A stretch of 57,692 nucleotides of DNA from Branchiostoma floridae (lineage: Eukaryota; Chordata; Leptocardii; Amphioxiformes; Branchiostomatidae): contig NW_023365735.1 in assembly GCF_000003815.2 (NCBI RefSeq), positions 99,171 to 156,862 on the forward strand. Direction: 5' to 3'. Each line of letters opens with the position of its first letter. The stretch's first letter is position 1. The notes under the pieces were generated by a model. It saw nothing but the letters and a program-made list of their open reading frames with translations, had not been told where the DNA came from and did not search any database. Of the stretch, positions 11,656 through 22,837 are shown in pieces. Position numbers and translations under genes: made by a program.

Positions 11656-11743
11656 TAGCCTGATTTAATCGCGCTTCTCAGGCCCGTCGTACATTGGAGG
11701 AGTCTACAAGCTCCGGATAGCGGAGTTTGCGTTACACAGACTA
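11656..11743. mobile_element. TAGCCTG...AGACTA mini-element, 88 bp, perfect 9-bp duplication
   Basis: The element starts TAGCCTGATTTAATC and ends GTTACACAGACTA. CCTACGGCT flanks it exactly at 11647-11655 and 11744-11752. The interior CAAGCTCCGGATAGCGGAG is shared with the element at 35442-35537. Confidence 0.85.
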
Positions 11744-12299
11744 CCTACGGCTGATTAAAAGGCTATGGGACGAATGAATGAATGAATGAGGGTTCATCGG
11801 TAATGGTAAATCGACATAGTACAATTTTACACGTTATTTCACATTGTGTACGGAACAATCTAAGAAAATCTTACTATGACAATTTCGCAGTAATATTATC
11901 CTAGTGTTCAAATAAAATGTACAATGAAAGTGATAAAGGTCATAAATATTATTGCACCAATACTGGCAAATATATACAAGCGAACAACTTTCGACAAGAC
12001 AATAGTACAGTAGCAATGACTTATAGGAGGTTATACTTATATATAGCAACGTTAGTCCTTGGCAGTAAGTTAACGTTAACGTTGTTTAGTGATAACGTTA
12101 ACAATGTTGCATTGTTTAGTCTCAACGGCATGAAAAATCAAGTGTTTTCATAGATGACATCCACAGTCATATTGTTCCCCACAACTGTGATTCCGTTTAG
12201 GACACCAAAAACAACACGTCTTTTCTTCCAGACGACCCTCAGTTGACGTTCCCGGTTCGACCTTGAACAAAACAGTCTGACGAACATGACACGACCCCA

Positions 12300-12380
12300 G
12301 GCGTGACGTCAGCGATGACGCAGCGCTGTTCCCTAGTTCAGACCGGAAGTAGCAGACGACGCGGCGCGTGTTTCCGGTAG
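12300..12380. promoter_or_regulatory. CRE and ETS site cluster in CpG-rich DNA
   Basis: A full palindromic CRE (TGACGTCA, 12304-12311) is followed by a half site ATGACG (12315-12320), an ETS-type ACCGGAAGT (12342-12350) and a second inverted CCGG core (12373-12376). CpG density is high compared with the flanks. A minus-strand ATG at about 12290 opens a 49-codon frame, but I do not recognise it and do not call it a gene. Confidence 0.4.
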
Positions 12381-13261
12381 CTGGAGGGTTATGACTGGAG
12401 GGGTGGGGTATAATCACATGCTACGTGATGTCTAGACTCAAACCAAGGTGTGGACATGGATCGTAGTATAAGGAAGACCAACGGATACTATGACTTACAG
12501 GGCAACACACCCTACTGTGTTGAAAGTATAAGTCTTATTTTTAATAGGAAAGGTCAACAAAATAACAATGACATTTCTTATATAATGAGAATGATCTTTA
12601 TTGTACATTATTGCCCAACATGGGCTAAATGCATCGAGTTAGATATCTAAAGTAGAGGTGTAAAGATGTTGCAAAGAGTCTCTTCTCTCTTTTTAAAACT
12701 TGTGTAAACAAATTTACATAACGTAAGCTTTTCCAGTACGTTGTACCTATTAGTCGACATAACGTATCCAGGTACTCAAGTAACTGTAGATTATATAAGT
12801 CCAGTTACTTGAAAAACTGCTGTTTTGTGTATCTTATCAACTGGATGTCTAACCTTCAACGAGGAAATGGGAGAGTTCGTGATTCTAATTAAGTCCGGCC
12901 AACGATATCCATCCAAGAATTCGGTCACGCCTTGACCCCGAAGATCTGCTTGGAGATTATGACAACACTAATCATAGACAGATCAACGTGTTATCGAGTC
13001 TGAGAGATGTTTCTACAATGGTCTTGTGACTTCCTTATTGAGTATTTCCTAAAATCCAGCAAATATGATGTTAGCGGAAAAGCAGGAAACACATAACTTG
13101 TACCATCACTTATGTAATGCTCCTGGTTATATTTCGCTTCCGTATTTTCTGGACAGATCTTTATTTGGTTCCGCGTTTCAGCATACTCCTACGCTGCGCT
13201 ATCCCGTGGTACACACGAGTGAATTGAATCAGGCATTCGTGATGCCGCGGGACAGTCCCAC

Positions 13262-13700
13262 TCTCCAAGCAGAGGTTAGGCTCCGGCTTCTATGGACCGA
13301 TCCCCAAACCCCGCCCCCTGTTCGATCACGGTTCTATTTCGAACACCTCCGTCAAAAATAGCCATCCCATTGGAGCAATTATTGACGGAGGTGTTCGAAA
13401 TAGAATACGGGGTTCTATTTGTTCGATATGGCGTTCATCAGGATCGGTCCATTGGACCTCGTGTTAGACGTTTTATTAGGCTGGGACCCAAGGATAAGCC
13501 ATCCAGCGAAAAGATTGAGCCAGAAGCTACTAAGAAGGACGGTACCAAGGGTTGCGTTTTATCGTTTTCTACTTTTCCGGTATTCTTTTGGCTGGCGGAC
13601 ATTAAGAAGATCTGATAAAATACAAATGACTATAAAACGTATATCATAGATCAGATGTCCGAAACAAACTGCTTGGAGAGTTGGTCTAACTTCTGCTTGG
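13262..13700. mobile_element. remains of CTCCAAGCAGAG-type element(s) with a perfect hairpin
   Basis: The left end CTCTCCAAGCAGAGGTTAGG (from 13260) and two right-end copies ACTTCTGCTTGGAGAGTTGG (13670-13706) bracket about 430 bp. Inside lies the perfect inverted repeat 13332-13355 / 13382-13405. Element boundaries are uncertain. Confidence 0.45.
13332..13405. repeat. perfect 24-nt inverted repeat, 26-nt spacer
   Basis: Arm 13332-13355 begins TTCTATTTCGAACACC; arm 13382-13405 is its exact complement and ends GGTGTTCGAAATAGAA. The spacer is AT-rich with CATCCCATTGGAGC in the middle. An RNA of this stretch would form a long hairpin on either strand. Confidence 0.9.
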
Positions 13701-14042
13701 AGAGTTGGCTACCCCTGCGTAGGAGTATGTAATGTGTATCAGTAGTTCCTGATACGGCACTCGTGATCTCTTTTATATAAAACCAGCGTGAGATGTACTG
13801 TGGGTGTCTCGTGAGTTTGACATCATGAAATTGTACCATAAAATGACTGAAATATAATTTCAGGTGTGACAGTGGCTATGAATAGCCTCTAGATGTCAGT
13901 GTGAGTGTATATCGCTAGCAAAAAACATTCAACAGTTTCTGTGATTTTGTTTCTGCTAACATTATCACGCAATTTCATGTTTCATATCCATTGCCAAGTT
14001 CCTTAGTTCAAAACACAATTTTTTCCCTCTCTTAAAAATAAA

Positions 14043-14110
14043 TACTCTCCAAGTAGAGGTTTTGTACGTTTTGGTTGTAACAAACTGTGATCTAACCTCT
14101 GCTTGGAGTA
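14043..14110. mobile_element. minimal CTCCAAGCAGAG-type element, 68 bp
   Basis: The ends TACTCTCCAAGTAGAGGTT and AACCTCTGCTTGGAGTA form an imperfect inverted pair around about 30 bp. It is probably an internally deleted relative of 14804-15001. Confidence 0.5.
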
Positions 14111-14803
14111 GTACATTCAAACAACGGTGCAAGTGTGCTTACTTTATAATATAATGACTTTGTTTCTTGAGAAAAAAACGAAAGAGATTCCACGGTGGTC
14201 TTGTTTTTTCTAATCAAGTAACCGGTGTGGCGTGGGTTTACGTTTAGAATACAGGTAACGGATGTTCACCTGTGAGACAATAAAAAGGAAATGTCTGTCT
14301 AGGGGACAGGTATTTCGGACAAAACGCACAGCCAAAGCAATGCGAGACATACTTAGTATTCATAGGTCCAAATACGGCTTTACTGAGAAGTTATCTTCCA
14401 TTCAGAAACTATCAATTATGAAGACGTGCGTCACTCGTTTCGACCATCGGCTAGGGATATTTCGCAAACCACGCTCTGGTAGTGTTCTAAACGCAATTGC
14501 GTGTTTATGAGACGAATAAAACCTCTGCAGTGTGCATACATTTAGTATTATAGCTTTTAGATGGTAGATTTAGATTTTTGGGTCGTTTTCGTGTTATTTT
14601 CTGTGAATTTCCCCTTCAGAAATTGCACAGAAAATCCCCTAGCACGTGGGCGTGTCCCATAACTACGATAGGCCTAACCCGAATTACGTGTTTGTCACAC
14701 CATTCTGCGGGTTATCGCGATAAAAATAGATTTCAACTGGTGTTTGAACAGGCTTTAGCATTTGCGTACGTGAGTTCCGAACAATGAATAAACATATATC
14801 TGT

Positions 14804-15001
14804 TACTTTCCAAGCAGAGGTTAGGCTCCGGCTGTTTTTTTAGTCGTTTTTATCGGGCTTTCTTTTTTGTATTTTATCTTGTATTGTCAAAAACTAACAG
14901 ACTGGACACAGCAAGATAAAATACCAAAAATTGAAAGCCCGATAAAAAAAGACTAAAAAACGTTAATAAACAGTCGGAGCCTAACCTCTGCTTGAAGAGT
15001 A
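14804..15001. mobile_element. foldback CTCCAAGCAGAG-type element, 198 bp
   Basis: Ends are TACTTTCCAAGCAGAGG and CCTCTGCTTGAAGAGTA. The arms continue inward as TTAGGCTCCGGCTGT against ACAGTCGGAGCCTAA, then TTAGTCGTTTTTATCGGGC against GCCCGATAAAAAAAGACTAA. It is the same family as 27676-27859. The flanking 9-mers agree only at about 6 of 9 positions. Confidence 0.75.
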
Positions 15002-16555
15002 TGTATGTCTCCTGGCATTGTATGCTTTACATTTGTGACTTCCAGTGTTCCACGCTATTTTTTCAAGAAGATAATTGTTTTCTTTTCCTGTGTTGTTTTT
15101 ACTGATTGCAAAAATAGCATTAACCTATACACATCCTGAATCACATTGATTGCCACGCTATTGTTTCAATGTAAGCTAATTTATTATATCACTTGTTTTT
15201 ACTTTACTTGTGCTATCTTTTAAAGAATTACAATTATCATCCTGTGCATTTTGATGTTAGTTTTAATTACATATTTGGTTTTCGTGCTATTTCTTTGAGG
15301 AGCCGGTCTAGTAGTAGCTGACTGCTCTCAGTTGTTTTTTAAAATCTGAAAAGTCGAATAAATGAAGAGATAAACGTATAGCTCTACAGTGGTGTTGTAC
15401 GTGTAAGTTTTTAAAGTGTTACACATCAAAACATATTAGGCATATGATACGTGTCAAGTGTAGGATCAACAGGAATTACGTGGCCGGTTTAACGTTTCAG
15501 TTCAGGCTATATTGATAAAAATAGACTTTGAATTATACTTGAAGAGTTGCGAGTGTTTGCGTACGTGCACAGGTACGTGTGTTTTGGGTGTTGCGTTTCA
15601 ACGTATAAATGTGTTACACTCTTGCTTTTGTCTTAGATGAAATGTACTTGTGATTTGGGTGTTATGCTTTATTTTATTTTCATTTCTCCCTGTAAATATT
15701 GTTGTTGTTGATAATTTTTGTTGTTGCGCTTCAAAGTATAAATGTATTATATCACTCTTCCTTTTGTCTTAGATGAAATGTGTCTAAGAGATGAAAAAGG
15801 AGAAATTGGTCAAATATGGTAAAAATTCGCCGAGGGAGTTCGACAGCTAGACTGTAGAACTACGCACCGAATTTGGCTACCTTTTTTCCAGCACCTGTTG
15901 GGGCATGCCCTTAGATTTTCAGACATTTCATCTGAAGACAAAAACTTACCGGTGTTTGTATAGTCTTAAAAAGACAATCCTGTTCCTCAGCGCTTAAAAT
16001 TCCAACCAAAACAATAGCGGCCCCACATCGCCCTAAACCCTGTTACAACTGCTACAGTTGCAAATGTTACCTACTTGAGGAGTCTTTCACCTCCTTTTGT
16101 TTCGTCTTTAAGTCCTTCTTTCAACGCCGGCGCAGCGCTTTGATCTGAGCCACGTCCGAAAGGAATCTAGTGGACTAACACAACAGTGTTTAATAACCAC
16201 AGAATGGAGCTATGATTAAAAGGCAGCCCGGCGATTTCGTGACAAACGTAAGATAAACACCTGAAGATTGGGTTGAAGACGCCGCCCGGGACAGGTAGGC
16301 GGTGTGCGGAGGTGTCTAGAAGGTTGATTAGTCATTGTCGCACCGTCGCACGACTCAAAAGACGACCGGACGGCGGACAAAGAACCGCATCGCCGAAACT
16401 CGACTTCCTACAAACAATTTCTGCATATTCATTGATGCCCTAATTAGGGCAAACGCTGGGGGACTGTCCATTTTACATCCCTACTGGATCGTCGTAACCT
16501 CGGGAAATACAGGTATTAATCGATACTTATCTTACATTCGCAACCGTATGTAATA
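15002..16555. repeat. AT-rich spacer with a ~133-bp direct repeat
   Basis: GTTGCGTTTCAACGTATAAA (from 15588) and GTTGCGCTTCAAAGTATAAA (from 15721) start two related blocks. Both run on to TTTTGTCTTAGATGAAATGT. I see no exon in the remainder. Confidence 0.55.
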
Positions 16556-16575
16556 CTAAGTATAACGTGATTTAC

Positions 16576-16974
16576 CTATAACCATCACGTCATTTTGTTT
16601 CGAGGTCATACTTGCACCTCCCGGATATATACTGAGCGGTCCCGGGGTAGTCCCAGCCAAGTGGGTGCGCCCCCCATTTGGTGAATGTATTTTCCCTGTC
16701 CCGTCCGAGTGGCTGGCCTTTGATAGTAGGTTCATATACATAAAGATAATGATCAACTGTGCTTTAACAACAATCGCTCTCTGTTGTGTACAGGACTAGT
16801 CCATACAGCTGCGCACGCTTCGGTCACACTCAAGACGGCCCAGCACGTACAAGCAGACACCCCAAGAAAACTTGCCAGATTCCTTGAGACTTTTTCGTAG
16901 CCAGGCGTACCCGGATTGTTCCAGCTGACGGCGGGGACACCATACGAGCCCGACTGGGAGAAGTTGTTGGCCAT
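16576..16974 (-). CDS. possible 5' exons of an unrecognised minus-strand gene, head-to-head with CITED
   Basis: On the minus strand an ATG with a good context (ACAAAATGG, start codon 16972-16974) opens a frame beginning MANNFSQSGSYGVPAVSWNN. A second open block at 16576 to about 16720 contains GGRTHLAGTTPGPLSIYPGG and ends at a good donor, TATAG|GTAAA (exon end 16576). The donor of the first exon (perhaps CCGG|GTACG) and the acceptor of the second are weak, so the join is uncertain. The composition is Gly/Ser/Pro/Asn rich, like a disordered N-terminus of a regulatory protein. No family is recognised. The only support is frame, start context and one good donor. Confidence 0.3.
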
Positions 16975-17336
16975 TTTGTAGTCGGCTGTGCTCGGCCAAG
17001 CAGACTGGCCCGACCGAGATCGTGTTACAGTCGAGAAGAGGCTTTCACAAGTGTTACTGTGTGTTTGGGAGAGGGCACAGCGCTTCGGAACGAGGTGAGG
17101 AAAACTCGTGGACTTTCTGTGGAATAATTTGAATGGGTGCGGGACTACAATAGAGAGAGGAGTGCGCCAGGGATTCTAGTTCTTCACTTCACGCGAGGCC
17201 AGCTGTGCTCTTGTTACTGACTGTCTCGCTCGTGCACTTTTGTGTGTGGGTGCAGCCAGCCCTTTTTGTGTTGTGTACAGTCAGAGTGACTGTGCTGTAT
17301 ATAACGTGTACGGCGGGGAGGCCACAAGGAGTAAAT

Positions 17337-18329
17337 ATGGCCCAGCAGCAGCAGCAATTCGCGTACAATCCGGTGAGGCCCGGTGGGGGGAGAGTGCCCA
17401 TGCAGCCAGGCGGGTTCGTGCAGCATCCTTCTCGGGGGCAGATGCACGCCATGCCGCCGGCACAACAGCAGCAGCCCGGTCGACCCATGCAGACGATGCA
17501 GCGTCCCCCCAACCGTCCACTACAGCAGCAACAACGCCAACAGCACCCACAACGGCAGGGGACTGTCATGCACTACGGACAGGGGATGCAGCCCCACCCC
17601 ACGGGCATGAACCCCCACCCCACGGGACGACAGGGTGCAGGGATCCGACCGAGCTACGTCCCCCAACAGCAGCCCATGCCTCAACAACAGGGACAACATA
17701 GTATACAGATTCAGCGTGTGCCGAACACTCTTCACATGCAGCCCGGGCTGAGCATGGCAAATACACGGAGACTATCCCACGATCCGGAATCTCCCACGAC
17801 AAGAGACATCCCCTCACCCCATCTTAGAGGAGGATTTCCCCCGTCTTCCCCCTCCTTGGCCGACCTTGGCCACATAGACTTGAACAACAGACCTCCTCAA
17901 GTGCAACTCGGGGACCACAACATGCCCGTGTCAAGGCCACAGATGATGCCCCAGGACATACAGAACAGGGGGCATGTCATGAGGACAAATATGAACGATT
18001 TTCACAGCATAAACCCCAAACTACAACAGGATAACCACAACGGGATGTTGCTACGGGTGGACACCAATGGACTTCACCGGGTCGCACCGGGCAATGGCTA
18101 CGGGATGCACATGAACGGAGACCCGAGGAGCAAGACACAAGTACAAGTACCGCCCTTCCTACACGGGCTGTCGGACTTGGACATGATCGACGAGGATATC
18201 CTAGCCCGGTTGATTATAGAGTTGGGGTTGGACAGAATGCGGGAACTTCCCGAGCTATGGTTGTCACACAACGAGCTGGAGATGGACATCTGCAGACAGC
18301 TGCCGCCACAGAGAGCAGTCAGATGCTGA
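17337..18329 (+). CDS. CITED: CITED family CBP/p300-interacting transcriptional co-regulator
   Basis: The single coding exon encodes 330 residues. CITED proteins are nuclear co-regulators whose acidic C-terminus binds the TAZ1 (CH1) domain of CBP/p300, competing with HIF-1 alpha and bridging AP-2. The diagnostic C-terminal region is at residues 275-330: the acidic stretch DLDMIDEDIL, the helix ARLIIELGLDRMRELPELWL with the LPEL motif (304-307), and a final cysteine, as in vertebrate CITED1/2/4. Residues 1-140 are rich in Gln, Met, Pro, Gly and His (MAQQQQQF start). A short block, SIQIQRVPN (122-130), may match the middle conserved block of CITED2. The start at 17337 was chosen for its AAATATGG context; the 44 in-frame codons upstream look like 5' UTR. 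Human CITED2 is 270 residues, so this protein is longer, and it lacks the Ser/Gly-rich linker. Confidence 0.95.
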   Translation: MAQQQQQFAYNPVRPGGGRVPMQPGGFVQHPSRGQMHAMPPAQQQQPGRPMQTMQRPPNRPLQQQQRQQHPQRQGTVMHYGQGMQPHPTGMNPHPTGRQGAGIRPSYVPQQQPMPQQQGQHSIQIQRVPNTLHMQPGLSMANTRRLSHDPESPTTRDIPSPHLRGGFPPSSPSLADLGHIDLNNRPPQVQLGDHNMPVSRPQMMPQDIQNRGHVMRTNMNDFHSINPKLQQDNHNGMLLRVDTNGLHRVAPGNGYGMHMNGDPRSKTQVQVPPFLHGLSDLDMIDEDILARLIIELGLDRMRELPELWLSHNELEMDICRQLPPQRAVRC

Positions 18330-20665
18330 CACCACCGAACTCTGTAAATGGAGAGAAATAAGATGTTTTAGTTGCGGGGCAGCGGGTTAGAAACACGGAC
18401 TGATCTTCCCCCGACTCGCCCCCAGGCCAGGCTTTGTGTCCGAGGTATGTTTTATTAAGACTCGTAACAGGCCAGCTTTTGTTCCCGAAAATATTTTCTC
18501 TTTGTGAAGGGACCATTTTCTGTCCACTGGTCGCTCGCCCTGTGTCAGCTGTTTCCCCCTTTTGTTCGAGTGAAACGGGTGGTGTGGGTTCGGCCTAGAT
18601 TTCAAGAATCTAAGACAATTTTCTTAAATATCTGAAGAAAGTCTTAAGTTCCCCACAAACGAAAGACTTGAGATGTTGAGTATGTGTGAAAGCAATGAAA
18701 GGAAGTCCTTGCTGCTACAGTCTCGGTTTCAGTGACACCAGGGTTTGTTTACGTCTAGTGGCATGTGGATATGACCTCATAATCGGTGGCACTCCGCCAA
18801 AACCACCTCCAGAAATGACCCCAGCTCCCAGAACAAGAACTGTTAATTAGTTAATTTAATTAATGAAGAATCTGCTTGTCTTGAATATTTGTGAGGAGTG
18901 TAGCTAGGTTTAGATATGATTTTCCTGCGTGCTGTAGTTTAAAGAAGTGGAACAAAAGATCAGGTCAGGTGGTGAGGGGTCAGGGGAGACAATAGACCCA
19001 TTGTTCCCCAATAGAACCTTTCAATGTCACCCTTTTGGGACAGATGGAGGAAGGTCACGTGTCGTCAAGGACAAAAGGCTTTCTGGAACAAACGGCCACT
19101 TTGTGATGTTCTTTCTGCCATAATTTAATTGTTTATATGAAGTTTTTCTTTAGTAATGTGAATATAAACATTGTATTGTAGTTTCTTTATTTTCCTGCAG
19201 TGACTAAAAGCTGTTGCCTTGAAAAATTCCAAATCTAGATAAGAATAATATGAATTTTGTGGTATGTAAAAAGCCTTCCATGATTGAGATGTTCCAAACA
19301 GAATTGTGAATACAAACACAATATTTATACTTCCATATCCTCAGCCGTGACAAAAAGCCATTATTTAAAAAAAATTCCTTCTGTAGATAAAATAATGTTA
19401 GAATGTGTGGTATGTGAAAAAAACTGGCTTGCTACAAACAAAAAGGCGATATCTCTTTCACATCCCTGTTAGCAAATATAGCATAATGTTATTGAATTAT
19501 TGGAGCACAAATGACTGTATGTCCCTACAACAAATGATACCCTCCAAGGAATAGGTTATGGTGTTATTTCGCAGTATAAGTTATTCAGCTTGCACTTTGG
19601 GGAGATGACATAATACTTAACTCATGCTGACTTCTTTGTCAACAGAAATTTGGTTATTTTTTGCTGAATAGAATTGTACAGATCATGTGTTGTAATAATG
19701 GCATTGTTATGCCCCTCTGCCCACCAAACCTGCTATATTTTATACTCCCTATTTAATGTGTCTAAATTATTGGAGAAGGCAGCTAGTTTGGAGCGGAGTT
19801 TTGGGAGGAGAATCTGTGTGTATAATTCAAAGAGTTGTTATTCTGTGTTAAATCCCCCCTTAGAACAGGATGCCCATGTTTGAATAAGGGGATTATTCTC
19901 CGGGCTTTGTTGCGAGTGATGATCGGTTTTCGCACAAACACACGGAATGTGAGAATTGTCGCACAAACGCAAGCGAGGCTCGAATAAGCCACTCGATAAT
20001 TTATTGGCGGACAGATTTACTCTTTATCTGTGCCTTCTGTAATATTCATAGTCCCAGACTTGTACATGTGATCGTGTATGAATAAATCATTCGCTCCAAA
20101 CAAGGGTTAGAAATTGTGGATTAGACGAAGAGAAAACGCCTACAACTTATCAACGGATGTCCCTTGTAGGATTTGCTTGGAAAAATTATGACTGCCTTAT
20201 ACATGTGTAACTCCGGTTTAAGATGCCATCTGGACGACTGCAGTACTGGATGGAAACACACTGCATAGCATTCCTAAAATAACTCTGATGCGATTTTAAG
20301 TAGACATTTTGTGTGTTTTAGAACATCCTGTCCTGCTGAAGCAGTTTTTAAATGGGTGCCATGGGCCTCATGGCAGTGGGCTATGCATAATGTATTGTCA
20401 AGAAACTGAGAGGAAAATGTGTGAATTTTTCATTGTCAGATCCTGTTGTGCCAGCTGTGCTCATGTTATATTTTGGCAGGTCGCCAAAGCAAGGTGACAA
20501 AAGTCACATGTGAGAGAGACTTGTGAGGGATTTTCGAGGAATGGAAACAGTTTTGTACGGTAATAATGCTATCATTGATATCACTGGGAAGAAGAGTGAA
20601 TTTTGCAATTTGAAAATGACGACTGAGAATTCATTTTGTACAATAAAGCAGTACAATCAGTGAAT
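18330..20665 (+). other. CITED 3' UTR
   Basis: This is AT-rich, mostly non-repetitive sequence following the CITED stop codon. It contains two AATAAA signals (20081-20086 and 20642-20647). The second, followed by CTGCTGTGTTGTCTCGTC, is the better cleavage context and would give a 3' UTR of about 2.3 kb. Long, unstable 3' UTRs are usual for this family; the extent here is an inference. Confidence 0.6.
20642..20647 (+). terminator. probable distal CITED poly(A) signal
   Basis: AATAAA in ACAATAAAGCAG, with a GT-rich element about 35 bases downstream. An earlier AATAAA at 20081-20086 could give a shorter transcript. Confidence 0.55.
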
Positions 20666-21457
20666 TTCAATTCCTGCTGTGTTGTCTCGTCTTTTGAGAG
20701 TGGTTAGTTGTGTATTGAGAGTTTATCACTTCTTCTTAGCTGAAGGGTGTTAATGGCTAACAATGTAATACACAGAGAATGGGAATGATATACACAGTAT
20801 TGTGAAAAAACAATTGGGTACTCCATAATTAGGAACAAGTGTTGAAATCTGTTTTTCTCGGGGTATTGTTTTGGACTCAACTTCCAAAAGAGGTATTGAA
20901 TTCTATGTTTGGAAGCTGACTCTACAGTGGAAGTGTCGTTGAAAACAAAATACAGAATGTTTGGACTTCAAAAACAACACGCTTATAACTAAAAAAGAGT
21001 TCAAGTGACCAGTGTTCATATTTTTAGGCTTTTTTAAGAGTGAAAGTTTTTAAAATTTGAATGGCATTCAAATCACATGTAGCTAATCTCCAAGCAGATG
21101 TTAGGGTGAAAGTTTGGAATGTTTTTCTGACTGGTAGACATCTACCCAAACAAAGACCCAAATATTTGAAGGGCTCACAATAAGCCTTTTTTGGTGGTGA
21201 ACTGAAGTCAATGAAAAAATATATATACTGTAACATAAACCCTCCACCCAAACATCCGTTTAGAGATAAACACACATCCATCTATTTGCCAACATTATTG
21301 TACTTCTTTCATTTTATCACTTTGTCCTATGGTTCACCCCACAGTGAGTCAGACAGAAATTTACACAGCAAGAATTCCTGTGTTTAGTAAGTTATTTCTG
21401 TTGCGTGCAAATAAAACTCGGTTTTGTAAAGGGGTGACTGCAGTTTTTAGTTTCTGT

Positions 21458-21492
21458 CAAGGAGGTTGAAAAAAGGATTTTCAACCTCCTTG
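21458..21492. repeat. perfect hairpin CAAGGAGGTTGAAAA
   Basis: Left arm 21458-21472 and right arm 21478-21492 are exact 15-nt complements with a 5-nt loop. It belongs to a set of CAAGGAG hairpins seen again at 31110, 41733 and 55987. Confidence 0.85.
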
Positions 21493-21823
21493 GTTTCTGT
21501 CCATTTCTGCATGAGTTACACACCTTGTAGGGGGTTTGTTGTTTCATTCAGCCCCTTGCAGGTCCAACTTTCGTTGACTGTTCAGTGGTAGATTGTAGCT
21601 TATTTTACAGGGACTCGGAGGGAGGGGTTGATAGCCCTTCTCCTTTTAACGTGCTGGAACACATGTACGGAACCCCCATTTATGTCCTTTCTGAAGGACT
21701 AGTGCAGCCCCCTCTATTACAGGCCGTGGATTGCAGCCCTGCAAAGGAAAATGTGGACTTGAGTTAACATAGAATTTGAATGCTTATCTTTTTAATTTCC
21801 ATTGTTCAAATCTACCGCTTTAA

Positions 21824-22373
21824 AGGCGCCCAGAGCAGTTTTTTAGTCTTTTCAAATTTAATTTTCAAGTCATTTTTACACACAGTAAGCTTGAATAACA
21901 CTATCTCATTGCATATCGACCTTTATTGAGCAAAGATGATACGTCGTTGAGTGGTGAGAACTCATTTAAAATCTGAGTGCTGCACGTGCCATTATTTCAA
22001 ATTTGTGGAACGCATGCGAACATGACCGATGAATCCCGAACGCTTCCGGAGATGTCGTCACTTGTTCGAATAAAGTTTCGATTTGCGAACGGGCGAATCA
22101 GATTCAATTTCCTCGGTGACCTCATGCGTTCGACAATCTCCGAAAAGTAACGACGGGAAACCGTTAGTGGCTCGATCCTGTGCTGATTTATTGTAGGATA
22201 TAATAAATCAAAGGGGTCCGTTTGCGGCATGTTTGTGCGTCCTTTTAAACGCTGAAAGTACGAAATAATGACACAAATGTGCTACAATGGTGAAGTAAAT
22301 GTCAATACCGTACCGATTGTCTCATCCAGAATATCCCCAATTTCAATGCACATAAAAACTGCTCTGGGCGCCT
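21824..22373. mobile_element. TTAA-flanked non-autonomous transposon, 550 bp
   Basis: The ends AGGCGCCCAGAGCAGTTTTT and their exact complement form 20-bp terminal repeats flanked by TTAA on both sides (21820-21823 and 22374-22377). TTAA duplications point to piggyBac or Kolobok-type elements. A 77-codon minus-strand frame inside (21997-22230) has no recognisable transposase motif. Confidence 0.8.
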
Positions 22374-22837
22374 TTAAGCTTATATGATTAAAAAATTTTT
22401 TATTTTATTTCATCCCATTCTTTGAAGGATGGGGCGAAATGACTTTCATGTTACAATAAAGTCACATTGAATACATTGATGCTGCCCTCATCAATCACAA
22501 AACAAGTCAAACTACTGAAATAAGATGTTTGTCCCAACAAGTATATTTCCGTCTTGGGACAGAATTCTCCAAGCAGAGGTATGGGAAAAATTGTGACCTT
22601 TTCCTTCTATTGCCGTCTTTTTATAAAAAAAAAAAGACAGCATGTAAGAAAAAGGTCACGATTTTCCCCACCCTTTTCTATCAGAAAAAGACAGCAACAG
22701 AATTGATTTAATCTAAATGATACTCGTTCAGGTACAGTTATAGGGCCTATACCTAAACTGCTGTATCTGCATCCATGCAAATACTTGGAAATTGTTCTGC
22801 TACATCGCCTAACTGTTACTGTCAAGCAGGTAGTACT

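Noticed and set aside
17298-17304. TATATAA upstream of the CITED start codon
   Set aside because: It lies only 33 bases before the ATG, which would leave almost no 5' UTR; it is more likely within the UTR.
17189-17569. 126-codon minus-strand frame rich in Cys and Gly over the CITED start
   Set aside because: It is the reverse of the CAG/CCN-rich CITED N-terminus. The CITED frame has family homology and this one does not.
17240-17817. Several other long frames (Ala/Thr-, Val- or Arg-rich) overlapping CITED
   Set aside because: They are by-products of GC-rich Gln/Pro codons in the true frame.
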